Source of the DNA: Deltaproteobacteria bacterium RIFOXYA12_FULL_61_11
GTDB taxonomy: Bacteria > Bdellovibrionota_F > JAHFAK01 > YA12-FULL-61-11
DNA: 20,915 bases
Direction: 5' to 3'
Assembly (NCBI GenBank): GCA_001799195.1
Contig: MGSU01000017.1
Location: 1 to 20,915, forward strand
Shown here: positions 1-7,023 of the stretch, in pieces
Layout: the number at the start of each line of letters is the position of its first letter
How positions within the stretch are numbered: the stretch's first letter is position 1
Program-made: the position numbers and the translations under genes
Notes under the pieces: generated by a model
The model's input: the letters and a program-made list of their open reading frames with translations, nothing else
What the model was told of the DNA's origin: nothing
Database searches by the model: none

Positions 1-2
1 CG

Positions 3-449
3 TATCTTTCCCTTCCCGGTCTCGTCGTGGATGAAACCCTGCGAGCGCCGGGCCACGCCTCCGATCGGCTCGACGACGCCCTCTACGCTCCTCACGGTGG
101 CCTGTTCAGCACGCTTGGGAAGCGGGGTATACCGTTCTTCGACCCTTCTCAGGTCGCGCTCTCAGGTAGAACGCACACCAGGGGCAGTATCGGTATTGCG
201 CCGGAGGGTGGGGGTGGACCGCTCACCATGCTCAGTTTCATCGCGCCGCTCCGCGAGTTCGATCCCCTCGCATCGGAGGCTGAACCGGCAGAGCTGGGTG
301 AAGCCTGCTACCTCGATTTCGACCCGGGAGAGGTGGAACGGCTCGGACCCCGCTGCCTACAGGTTTTTTTCACCCAGGCCAGGACTACACTCCTCAGTGG
401 CCCCCGCGCCCTCGTCTCGGAACTCGAATCTGAAATCCCAGGGGCTTGA
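3..449 (+). CDS. 3' end of an unrecognised gene (partial, start lies left of the window)
   Basis: The reading frame is open from the left edge to TGA at 447-449, so this is probably the C-terminal part (at least 148 residues) of a longer protein. An internal GTG at 27 has no convincing Shine-Dalgarno sequence in front of it. Codon use (many ctc, gag and gac) looks coding and matches the rest of the window. The product is acidic and mixed hydrophobic, with no signal peptide, membrane segment or motif I recognise. It ends three bases before the stop codon of the convergent HNH gene. I cannot assign a function; the main doubt is whether the true start lies outside the window. Confidence 0.5.
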   Translation, partial: YLSLPGLVVDETLRAPGHASDRLDDALYAPHGGLFSTLGKRGIPFFDPSQVALSGRTHTRGSIGIAPEGGGGPLTMLSFIAPLREFDPLASEAEPAELGEACYLDFDPGEVERLGPRCLQVFFTQARTTLLSGPRALVSELESEIPGA

Positions 450-452
450 ACC

Positions 453-773
453 TCAGTCTTCCGAAGACCCGCCGCCGGCTTGTTCCTGCGCTCGGAGGAT
501 CAGCTCGACGGGTGTGAGGGAGCGTTTTTGGGTATTGCAGGGGCCGCAACAGGGGACTAGGTTTCCGCGCGTGCTGCGCCCTCCCCGGGAAAGAGGCACC
601 AGGTGGTCCATGGTCAGGGCCCGAGCGCCGACCTGTTGCCCGCAGTAGTGGCAACGGCCTTCCGCCAAGCGCCGTCGCCACCATACGGAACGGCGCAGTT
701 TGCGGGCCTCGGCCCGTTCGCGGCGCAAGAAGGCCTCCCGCTCGTCCTCGCAAAGGAATTCGTCCACGGCCAC
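453..773 (-). CDS. Small stand-alone HNH endonuclease
   Basis: This 106-residue protein has a clear HNH nuclease core. A first zinc knuckle CHYC (41-44) is followed by MDHLVPLSRGG (55-65), in which D56-H57 form the metal/catalytic pair. The conserved Asn (N71) in GNLVPCC comes next, then the second knuckle Cys pair and CNTQK (79-83). The family cleaves or nicks DNA with a beta-beta-alpha metal finger. The N-terminal 40 residues are Arg/Glu-rich and helical, probably DNA binding. The start is GTG at 773, with a GAGG Shine-Dalgarno sequence about 7 bases upstream. Nothing nearby suggests a restriction system, intein or phage, so the biological role is open. The family call is firm. Confidence 0.88.
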   Translation of the reverse strand: MAVDEFLCEDEREAFLRRERAEARKLRRSVWWRRRLAEGRCHYCGQQVGARALTMDHLVPLSRGGRSTRGNLVPCCGPCNTQKRSLTPVELILRAQEQAGGGSSED

Positions 774-802
774 CTTTTACCTCATGCCCCCGGGTCCGGA
801 AA

Positions 803-917
803 CCGGAAAAAAGACTCAAGCTCTTCGGAGTTTTTTCCGAAGAGAGGGGAGAGTACCCAGAGAGGGGCAAGATCCCCCTTCTAAAAAAATCGCACGTTCG
901 GCAAAAAAAGTCTCAAG
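803..917 (+). repeat. Duplicated A-tract/TCAAG element, 96 bp apart
   Basis: Two similar short elements lie in the gap. One is at 803-820 (CCGG, six A, GACTCAAG) and the other at 899-917 (CGGC, seven A, GTCTCAAG). In both, the sequence CCGA follows the TCAAG box at almost the same distance (836-843 and 933-940). The second copy supplies the -35 part of the sigma-28-like promoter. The first could be a weaker, decayed promoter. The A-tract just upstream of each -35 box is in the position of an UP element. Confidence 0.4.
821..844 (-). promoter_or_regulatory. Hairpin in the HNH leader, possible attenuator
   Basis: Perfect 9-bp arms (CTCTTCGGA at 821-829 and TCCGAAGAG at 836-844) enclose a 6-base loop. 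Read on the minus strand, towards the HNH gene, the hairpin is followed about 9 bases later by a run of six T. This resembles an intrinsic terminator with an offset U-tract, about 48 bases before the HNH start. On the plus strand there is no T-run after the stem. A role as attenuator or upstream terminator is inference. Confidence 0.35.
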
Positions 918-940
918 TTTTACCCTCCAACTGCCGATAG
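913..940 (+). promoter_or_regulatory. Sigma-28 (FliA)-like flagellar promoter
   Basis: TCAAGTTT (913-920), a 12-base gap and GCCGATAG (933-940) match 7 of 8 bases in each half of the enterobacterial FliA consensus (TAAAGTTT and GCCGATAA). The usual gap is 11 bases, so the spacing is one longer. Transcription would start near 947-950, leaving a leader of about 60 bases before the ATG at 1010. The second gene downstream encodes a flagellin-like protein, which is the class of gene FliA normally controls. The half-site matches are seen directly; function is inferred. Confidence 0.7.
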
Positions 941-1009
941 AGTCCTGACAGGCATGTCTTCCTTTGCCCATGGTTAGTCCCAGCAAGGGGTTATCATCCA
1001 GGAGGGGAC

Positions 1010-1906
1010 ATGGAAATCAGGGAAGTCGGCATAGGGCCTACGGTTGCACCGGTAGAGAGCGGTCGTGGAAAAGCGGCTGCCAAGCCGATGGATGCGCCGG
1101 AGCAATCGACCCAGTTCGAGAATACGGTCCGCGAGAAGGTCCAACTCGACAAAGAGACGCACGGAGGGAGTGCTTATACTCCGGAAGAGCGCCGCGAGGA
1201 AACCTCTCGCCGGGAAGCCTACCTCGAACAACTCGAAGGTGGAACGAAGAGTCTGACTGTCGCCCGCCAGGAGCGAGATCGCAACAAGGTCGAGGAAAAA
1301 ATTAAAGAGGGCAATGAAACTGCCCCGGACTATTACGAAAAACGCGGGCAGGTCCTCGACCGGCGCGAAGAAGGCATTGAGCCGAGCACCTTCGAGAAGA
1401 CCATGGTCCGCAACGAAGAGTTCTCCCGCAAGCAGGAGTTCCTGGACCAGGCCCGGGAGGTGAGAGCTGAGGCGCAGTCCGAGCGACTATCGAGTACCCT
1501 GGAACGCGTCGCCGAGCAGAAGAACGAGTTGAGACAAGAAGATGCCGTCAGAGAAGAGGGCATGCGCGAGTTGCGCAGCGAACTCGGCGGCGACCTCGAA
1601 CCTGTGGCCGCCGAGGACGCTCCCCAAATCTCGACCTCACGGCTCTCCTCGGATCAATTCAGCGTCTTGCTCAAGCAACAAACGGACAGCGTGGAGTACT
1701 TCAGCGACAAAGGGTACGTCTCTATTTACGACGATGAGATGCAACGGTCGTTGGGACCCGACAATCCCGCCGAGTTGGAGCGCTTCCTCGACGATTTACA
1801 GCAACTGCGAGACCAACAGAACCTGCGCAGTCTGGAACAAGGGCGACGCACCGTCGAGCGGTCGGGTAACAAGGAGATCGGCGGCAGCCTGGACTTCGAG
1901 GTCTGA
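1010..1906 (+). CDS. Highly charged coiled-coil protein, first gene of the flagellin-like operon
   Basis: I do not recognise this 298-residue family. The start is secure: AGGAGG (1000-1005) lies just before the ATG at 1010. A short N-terminal stretch (MEIREVGIGPTVAPVE) precedes a long Glu/Arg/Lys/Gln-rich region (about 35-205) that should form extended helices or coiled coils. A less charged C-terminal part (about 210-275) follows. There is no signal peptide and no membrane segment. It is first behind the sigma-28-like promoter and ends five bases before the flagellin-like gene, so the two are very probably co-transcribed. By position it could be a cytoplasmic chaperone, export-substrate partner or minor structural protein of the next gene product. 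The opening resembles the style of FlaG, but the C-terminal FlaG signature is absent, so I do not claim that. Confidence 0.75.
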   Translation: MEIREVGIGPTVAPVESGRGKAAAKPMDAPEQSTQFENTVREKVQLDKETHGGSAYTPEERREETSRREAYLEQLEGGTKSLTVARQERDRNKVEEKIKEGNETAPDYYEKRGQVLDRREEGIEPSTFEKTMVRNEEFSRKQEFLDQAREVRAEAQSERLSSTLERVAEQKNELRQEDAVREEGMRELRSELGGDLEPVAAEDAPQISTSRLSSDQFSVLLKQQTDSVEYFSDKGYVSIYDDEMQRSLGPDNPAELERFLDDLQQLRDQQNLRSLEQGRRTVERSGNKEIGGSLDFEV

Positions 1907-1911
1907 GGCCC

Positions 1912-4900
1912 ATGCCCGAGTTCAAGTCACCCGACAATATCTCCGGCTTCGCCCTGGAGAACTTCTTCCGCTTCGATCCCACCGAACTTATTCGACGGAA
2001 ACAAGCCGAGCGCGTCAGCACGGCGGGGACCGGCAATGACAGGGGACTCACCACTGACTTGCGCAGCCTCGAGCGTGTTATCGGTTTTCTGCACCAGGGC
2101 GTGCGCATGCTCGACGCCGCCGAACGCGATCTGGTTGCCATCAACGATACCCTGGCCAGGATGAAGACCTTGGCCGACGATGCAGCGAATATTGCGGCTA
2201 CGGGTGAAGAACGCGAACAATTCCAACGCCGGTTCGCCGCCGAACGCGAAGCCCTCGACGTGCTGGCGCGCGGTTCCAGTTACGATGGCATCAAACTGCT
2301 CGACGGGAGCTTCGACTATCGTTTCCAGACTGGCATCGGGGCCGGTGAGCTCAACCGGACCCGGATAACCATCTCCTCGCTGCGCGTGGCAAAACTCAAT
2401 GCCTATGAGCAGGGTGAGAGCAATCCGGTGGCCATCGCCGCGGTCGATGTGAGGGAGCTCGACAAGACCAACCGGGCTGCTCCGGACGAAGACCCGCTCT
2501 ACAAGACCGATGCCCAGATCGCCACCGACAATGCTCTGGACCGGGCCCGCGAGATCTTGTCCGAGGTGCGAGCCGCCAAAGGCCGTTTTGCGACCGTGAT
2601 CCGCCATCAGGAAGGGACCTCGAGGTCGATCCAACTCGCGCTGGAACGCAATGTTCAGGTAGAGACCGAGCGGGTCCAGAGAGAGCTCGCAGGCCAGGAG
2701 GTTGGGAGGATAGTACAGGCTTCCTTGCTCCGCGCTCGCGACGAAGTCCCGAGACGCACCCTCACGGGGTTGCAGGTGCTCGACGCGGTACCGGGGATCA
2801 CCCGGGGGTCGCAGTCTCCCGCGGCTCCGGTCGCGCTAGATATCGATGCCTTCATCGTCGCCAATGCCGACCTTTTGCAACTAATTGATAAAAATGATGA
2901 ACTTCGCCAAGAGTATTTCCTCGACACGGCCAGGTACGCCGAACCGTTCACGTCCCGGGCCGAACTCCAGGGCATGATTACCGACTACGTGACTGATCGG
3001 CTCGGTGCGGGGAGTAAGCTGGATCGGGGGTTCCTCGAGAAGAATACCGAGGTGACCAACCTGCTCGCCCTCGATCCAAGGGGGCTGCTCGAGCTCGTGG
3101 CCAAGGATGGGAACCTGCAACGACTGTTGTCCTCGAACGGTGCGTTGCCCGAGATAGTAGGAAAAGACGTGGCTGCCCAGGCCGCGGGGCTGTTCCACGA
3201 GAACGGTCCACTCGACCAAGCCTTTTTCCAGCGAAACGCTTCGCTGGCCATCTATTTCCTCGAGAACCAGGATATCGCGGCGCGGATCAAGGATCGCTCG
3301 GCCTCCCCCATTGCGTACGAAGGACGGTCCACGGTGCGCAACGAGGTCTTCACGGCTTTCGGCGCCTTCGATGCCAGCGTCGTGGGGGTGGGGGAGGAAG
3401 GGATGGTCGCGACCGAGGTCTATGACGACTTGGGCCAGAAGGACGAGGTGCTCACCTTCGATATCTACGAGAAGGACGGGCATGTCCCGGTGGCGAACTT
3501 CCAGGTGGTCCTGGACGCGACCAACAACGCCGATCTGCCCACCTTGCTCGCGACTCTCAACGGTGATGCCTCTTTCAGCAGTTATCTCCAAGCCTCGAGT
3601 GCTGGGGGCACCCTCAAGTTCGAAGCCCTCGACCCGGATACCCATGAGTTCGAGCTGGATTCGACCGTGGTGGCCGCGGTCAGTGCCTCTGCCGTCGGCG
3701 TCACAACCCTGGTCTCCTCGACGACCGATGAGATCGCCCTGGAACGGATGGTCGCGACCAACCCCTACGACAGCACCATCGCCAACCAGGACCAGACCCT
3801 GAACTTCAGGATCAACGACCGCTGGTCGGGGAACGAACTCGCCGATTTCTCCGTTGTCCTCAATGCGGGCAACAACGGTTCGCTGGCCCAGGCCGTCAAT
3901 GCGCTGAATACCGATGCCACCTTCAGCAGCTATCTCTTGGCCGAGGCCGAAGGGGGCAGGATTGCGCTCTCCGCGTTGGATCCCGACGAGCACGAATTCA
4001 GTCTTTATGCCACGGATCAACCCCTGGCCAATGCCCGCAGCGGTTTCGGCAGCGAAAACCTGCCCTACGGTTCGAGTACCACCTATAGCGCGGATCCCGA
4101 AACCCTACACTTCTTCATCCAAGATCAAGGAGGGGGAGCGATTACCGACTTCCAAGTCACCTTGGACGAACAAGCCCTTCTCTCCCTCGATACCGTGATC
4201 GAGACTCTCAATACCGATGCCTCGTTCTCCACCTATCTGCTCGCCTCGCGCGATGGCGGGGTGTTGGAATTCCGGGCCAAGGATCCCACGGCTCACCAGT
4301 TCTCGGCTCAGAGTGATCTCGTGCGCAGCAAGACCCGAACCCTCATCGGCAGCGACTCCAATCCCAATGCCTCTGCCGAAGTACTCGAACGTAGTGCCGG
4401 GCGACCGCGTTCGAGTACCGGTTCCATGCTCGGCAATGGGTTGGTACTCGGTGAGGACCTCGATGAACAGGGTGTTGCCGAACGTCTGGGCTCGAAGGAG
4501 TATGCCGACCGCTTCGACTCCCTGGCCGCTGCGTCGGCAGAGGAAATTCTCGGTCCGAGACAGGAAGTCCCTGCGAAGGACTATGCCGAGGGGGGCTTCG
4601 CCTCGACCAGGATCCCCACCCCCACCGTGTTGGAACGAGACCTCACCCTGGCGCGGTTCGCCGCGGGTATTGAGGCGGTCAGGGGTCGTACCCTTCGTAG
4701 TTTTGCCGGGAGCAGGGCACCGCTGCTGCAACGACCTGGCGGACTAGGACTTGAAGAGTTGCTCGAAGACTACCAGATCGGTGAGGCCTTCCGGGCCACA
4801 GGGAGGGATCATCCTCTGGGGCTGGACTTCTATCGCCGTAATCCAGCCGTTGCCCGCCTAGTCGGTGGCTCGGCTGCGGTGGCACGGGTGATGGACGAGC

Positions 4901-5139
4901 AACGCGAGCTGCTCGGATCGGTCTATGGACCGCCCTCGGAGCGGACCTATAGGTTCGACCATGGCGAGGTTTTGCGCCAACGCCTGGGCACGTCCAACGA
5001 GCTCCGAGAGACCTTCCAGATGCCGACGCTCGCCCAGCGTGCGGTTGGAACCAACATCTCCAAACTGCTCGACAGGATGCGGGCCGAAGGCCGTGAAACG
5101 GCTCGACCCGACGGTGCCAAGGTCGAACTCGACGGTTGA
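1912..5139 (+). CDS. Giant flagellin-like protein with a C-terminal extension of about 780 residues
   Basis: The first 295 residues look like a complete flagellin D0/D1 core. Helices at 35-120 are followed by SSYDGIKLLDGSF (122-134), a beta part with TGIGAGE (140-146), and C-terminal-type helices at 200-280. Ordinary flagellins end there, with their C-terminal helix lining the filament channel; this 1075-residue protein continues. Residues about 312-460 hold helical repeats with F-x-x-x-N cores. Residues about 497-803 hold three beta modules sharing LNxDASFSSYLxAS and a DPxxHxF ending. Residues 850-1075 are a helical tail with one more FYRRNPAVARL unit. No signal peptide is visible, which fits type III flagellar export. 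The start is ATG at 1912, with AGG overlapping the upstream stop. It could be a hook-associated FlgL-like protein or a flagellar export substrate that does not polymerise. Confidence 0.85.
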   Translation: MPEFKSPDNISGFALENFFRFDPTELIRRKQAERVSTAGTGNDRGLTTDLRSLERVIGFLHQGVRMLDAAERDLVAINDTLARMKTLADDAANIAATGEEREQFQRRFAAEREALDVLARGSSYDGIKLLDGSFDYRFQTGIGAGELNRTRITISSLRVAKLNAYEQGESNPVAIAAVDVRELDKTNRAAPDEDPLYKTDAQIATDNALDRAREILSEVRAAKGRFATVIRHQEGTSRSIQLALERNVQVETERVQRELAGQEVGRIVQASLLRARDEVPRRTLTGLQVLDAVPGITRGSQSPAAPVALDIDAFIVANADLLQLIDKNDELRQEYFLDTARYAEPFTSRAELQGMITDYVTDRLGAGSKLDRGFLEKNTEVTNLLALDPRGLLELVAKDGNLQRLLSSNGALPEIVGKDVAAQAAGLFHENGPLDQAFFQRNASLAIYFLENQDIAARIKDRSASPIAYEGRSTVRNEVFTAFGAFDASVVGVGEEGMVATEVYDDLGQKDEVLTFDIYEKDGHVPVANFQVVLDATNNADLPTLLATLNGDASFSSYLQASSAGGTLKFEALDPDTHEFELDSTVVAAVSASAVGVTTLVSSTTDEIALERMVATNPYDSTIANQDQTLNFRINDRWSGNELADFSVVLNAGNNGSLAQAVNALNTDATFSSYLLAEAEGGRIALSALDPDEHEFSLYATDQPLANARSGFGSENLPYGSSTTYSADPETLHFFIQDQGGGAITDFQVTLDEQALLSLDTVIETLNTDASFSTYLLASRDGGVLEFRAKDPTAHQFSAQSDLVRSKTRTLIGSDSNPNASAEVLERSAGRPRSSTGSMLGNGLVLGEDLDEQGVAERLGSKEYADRFDSLAAASAEEILGPRQEVPAKDYAEGGFASTRIPTPTVLERDLTLARFAAGIEAVRGRTLRSFAGSRAPLLQRPGGLGLEELLEDYQIGEAFRATGRDHPLGLDFYRRNPAVARLVGGSAAVARVMDEQRELLGSVYGPPSERTYRFDHGEVLRQRLGTSNELRETFQMPTLAQRAVGTNISKLLDRMRAEGRETARPDGAKVELDG
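2851..3288 (+). repeat. Helical F-x-x-x-N repeat block in the flagellin-like protein
   Basis: Residues 314-459 contain repeated units beginning with Phe and an Asn four residues on: FIVANADLLQLI (314), FLEKNTEVTNLL (374) and FFQRNASLAIYF (438), with weaker units between. A related unit, FYRRNPAVARLV (973), recurs near the C-terminus (4828-4893). The beta modules therefore sit inside a helical-repeat region. The units are seen directly; their fold is a prediction. Confidence 0.5.
3400..4320 (+). repeat. Three diverged beta modules of about 105-115 residues in the flagellin-like protein
   Basis: The modules start near residues 497, 612 and 716. Each runs through an L-x-F-x-I strand, a second strand (FQVVLD, FSVVLN or FQVTLD), a helix ending LNxDAxFSxYL, a GGxLxFxA strand and a DPxxHxFxL strand. 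The pattern resembles inserted beta domains of flagellin and hook-associated proteins (Flagellin_IN/FlgK-type), but the placement after the D0 core is unusual. DNA identity between modules is low, so the duplication is old. Confidence 0.7.
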
Positions 5140-5177
5140 TGGTTCGGGCGGATCGTCCCCCCAGGAGAAATCCTTGC

Positions 5178-5205
5178 TTGCTTTGCCCTGGGTCTCGGCT
5201 ATCAT
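5178..5205 (+). promoter_or_regulatory. Possible sigma-70-type internal promoter
   Basis: TTGCTT (5178-5183), a 16-base spacer and TATCAT (5200-5205) lie 28 bases before the ATG at 5234, in the only sizeable gap of the operon (94 bases). This could uncouple the outer-membrane protein from the sigma-28 promoter. If translation starts at the TTG at 5174 instead, the site would fall inside the coding region, which lowers confidence. Confidence 0.35.
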
Positions 5206-5233
5206 TGATAGAACGAGACGTTGGCGGGCGATC

Positions 5234-7009
5234 ATGGGGTCTTCTACCGCACCATATTGTAATTCTTATTGTTCAGCGCTTTGTGTCACCTGCGCACTGG
5301 TGTTCTCGGTCTGGGGGGTGACCGCAGAGAGTTTCGATCTCAAGAGTAAGAAATATAATGTTTCGACCCTCGCCGTCATACCCTTCGTCGACAATACCTC
5401 CTCGAACCTCGGTCCGACGGTCCAGAACCTCGCTGAAGAAACCATCAAGCGGGATATCCGTCGCTTTACGGTCACACCTTCGTTTAAGATGCGCACGATT
5501 ATCAACGAGAACAAGCTCTTCGTCGGCTCCGACAAGACTATCGACCTGGTTGCGCTCAAGCGGGTGAGTGACCAGTACATGATCGACCTCTTCATCATCG
5601 GCAATGTCATCGAGGTCGGAGAAAGCCTCACCGTGCTGTTCCGCTTCATCTTCGGTCGTACCCTCGAAGAGTTGCAGACCCAACGATTGAAGGTCGAAAA
5701 AGGTTTCGATGAGAACGAGTTACGAACCCAGATCGGCGATGTCCTCAAGCAGTTCGTCAACCAGCTTCCCTACCACGGGCTCATCGATGACGCCATGGAT
5801 CCGACGAACATCGCGGTGAAACTCGGCAGGTCTTACGTGCTCAATCCCGGTGATGAGTTGCAGGTTATTGAGATCATGGGTACCACCCAGCACCCCATCC
5901 ACCGCCATGTGACCAATTTCGAGTCCAGAATCATCACCACCTTGGCGGTGAAGAGCATTAAGGGCGATCTGGTCTATGCGGTCAACAATGACGCTCTTGC
6001 CGTCGAGAAGGACGACTTGGTGCGTATCCCCAACCCTATCGAAGCCACGGGGGGGATGGACGGAACTACGCCCGACGAGGGTGAAGAAACGCCTACTCAG
6101 ACAGGTGACGATGACCTCCTGCTGCCTCCGAAGAAGCAAGAGCAGAAGCAAGAACGAGATCCCTTGGCCGATCCCCTGGCCGAGGTATCGGTCGAGGATG
6201 CCCTGGTCGACAAGGAGGAAGCGCGGGAAGAAGAGAGCAGTTCCACGCCAGTGGCCAAGGACCGCATGTTCGCGATCGGGCCGGATCTAGGCCTGACCTT
6301 CTATTCCTATACCCTGCGGAACGGGGTCGATGATGGCAGCGGTTTCTTCCCTTACATCATTCCGCTCAATTTCTTCACCCGCACGGGCATCCGTCTCGGA
6401 CTCGAACTCAATTCCTACTTCCAGTTCGACTTGGCCTATGGCTTCGGTTTCTTCAAGGCCAACGTGAAGATCGAAGGGCGCGGTAACATCAACGACCTGT
6501 TTATCAACATCAATGATCTCGAGGCTTCCGGAGTCGCCAAATATCCCCTCGCGGTGATCGCCGGCGACAACCTCGAAGCAGGGCTGAGGCTGGGCTACTC
6601 CTATAACAGCATCCATCTCGGGAAGGTCTTCTGGTACGAAGCGGACAAAGCCCACTCGGTCTATGTCCTGCCGACCTCCGTGCATTCCCCCGTGGTGGGG
6701 CTCTTGGCAAAGATACCCCTGGGTATGCCCATGCTGAAAGCCGAACTCGGCGGCAATTATTGGTTCCTGCCGACCTTCGAAGAAGAACCCCTGCTCACCG
6801 GCTCGGACCCGAGCACCCTGGGGCTCGACTACTTCGGTTTCCTTTCCGTTGCTTTCCACGATAACGTATCCCTGCAATTCGGCTACAAGGGGCGTATGCT
6901 ATCGACCAGTTTCTCCGGGCAGGGCTCGAGATTGATGAAGTCGATCTCGGACGGCAGTGTGGCCGAGTTGTACCACACCGTGCTCCTGACCCTCTTCCTG
7001 ACCATCTGA
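5234..7009 (+). CDS. Outer-membrane protein: CsgG/TolB-N-like domain plus predicted beta-barrel
   Basis: This 591-residue protein has a hydrophobic export segment at about 12-31, likely cut after GVTA. Residues 41-185 resemble the alpha/beta domain shared by TolB N-termini, CsgG and FlgT: LAVIPFVDNTSSNLG, a helix with EETIKRDI, and IIGNVIEVGE. Residues 190-268 form a beta-rich domain. Residues 270-342 are an acidic, Pro/Glu/Lys linker. Residues 346-591 alternate aromatic and polar strands like an outer-membrane beta-barrel, though the protein ends LFLTI without the usual final Phe. The start is uncertain. ATG 5234 has a weak ribosome site and no basic n-region. TTG 5174 has AGGAGA in front and would add Arg residues. 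It is the third operon gene, so a role in secreting or anchoring the flagellin-like protein is plausible but inferred. Confidence 0.75.
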   Translation: MGSSTAPYCNSYCSALCVTCALVFSVWGVTAESFDLKSKKYNVSTLAVIPFVDNTSSNLGPTVQNLAEETIKRDIRRFTVTPSFKMRTIINENKLFVGSDKTIDLVALKRVSDQYMIDLFIIGNVIEVGESLTVLFRFIFGRTLEELQTQRLKVEKGFDENELRTQIGDVLKQFVNQLPYHGLIDDAMDPTNIAVKLGRSYVLNPGDELQVIEIMGTTQHPIHRHVTNFESRIITTLAVKSIKGDLVYAVNNDALAVEKDDLVRIPNPIEATGGMDGTTPDEGEETPTQTGDDDLLLPPKKQEQKQERDPLADPLAEVSVEDALVDKEEAREEESSSTPVAKDRMFAIGPDLGLTFYSYTLRNGVDDGSGFFPYIIPLNFFTRTGIRLGLELNSYFQFDLAYGFGFFKANVKIEGRGNINDLFININDLEASGVAKYPLAVIAGDNLEAGLRLGYSYNSIHLGKVFWYEADKAHSVYVLPTSVHSPVVGLLAKIPLGMPMLKAELGGNYWFLPTFEEEPLLTGSDPSTLGLDYFGFLSVAFHDNVSLQFGYKGRMLSTSFSGQGSRLMKSISDGSVAELYHTVLLTLFLTI

Positions 7010-7023
7010 GGAGGCGGCTCCCG

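Noticed and set aside
394-870. A 158-codon minus-strand frame overlapping the HNH gene
   Set aside because: It is Arg/Gly/Pro-rich with no motif, whereas the overlapping frame has the full HNH signature.
1010-1906. FlaG assignment for the first operon gene
   Set aside because: Only the short N-terminal style is similar; the C-terminal FlaG signature is missing and the protein is much longer and coiled-coil.
2881-4020. A 379-codon minus-strand open frame inside the flagellin-like gene
   Set aside because: The product is a shadow of the GC-rich codon pattern (Gly/Asp/Val/His-rich) and the opposite strand carries clear flagellin and repeat motifs.
4925-5233. Extended N-terminus for the outer-membrane protein overlapping the flagellin-like gene
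   Set aside because: This would put about 100 hydrophilic residues before the export segment and overlap a firm gene. Only the TTG at 5174 remains a realistic alternative.
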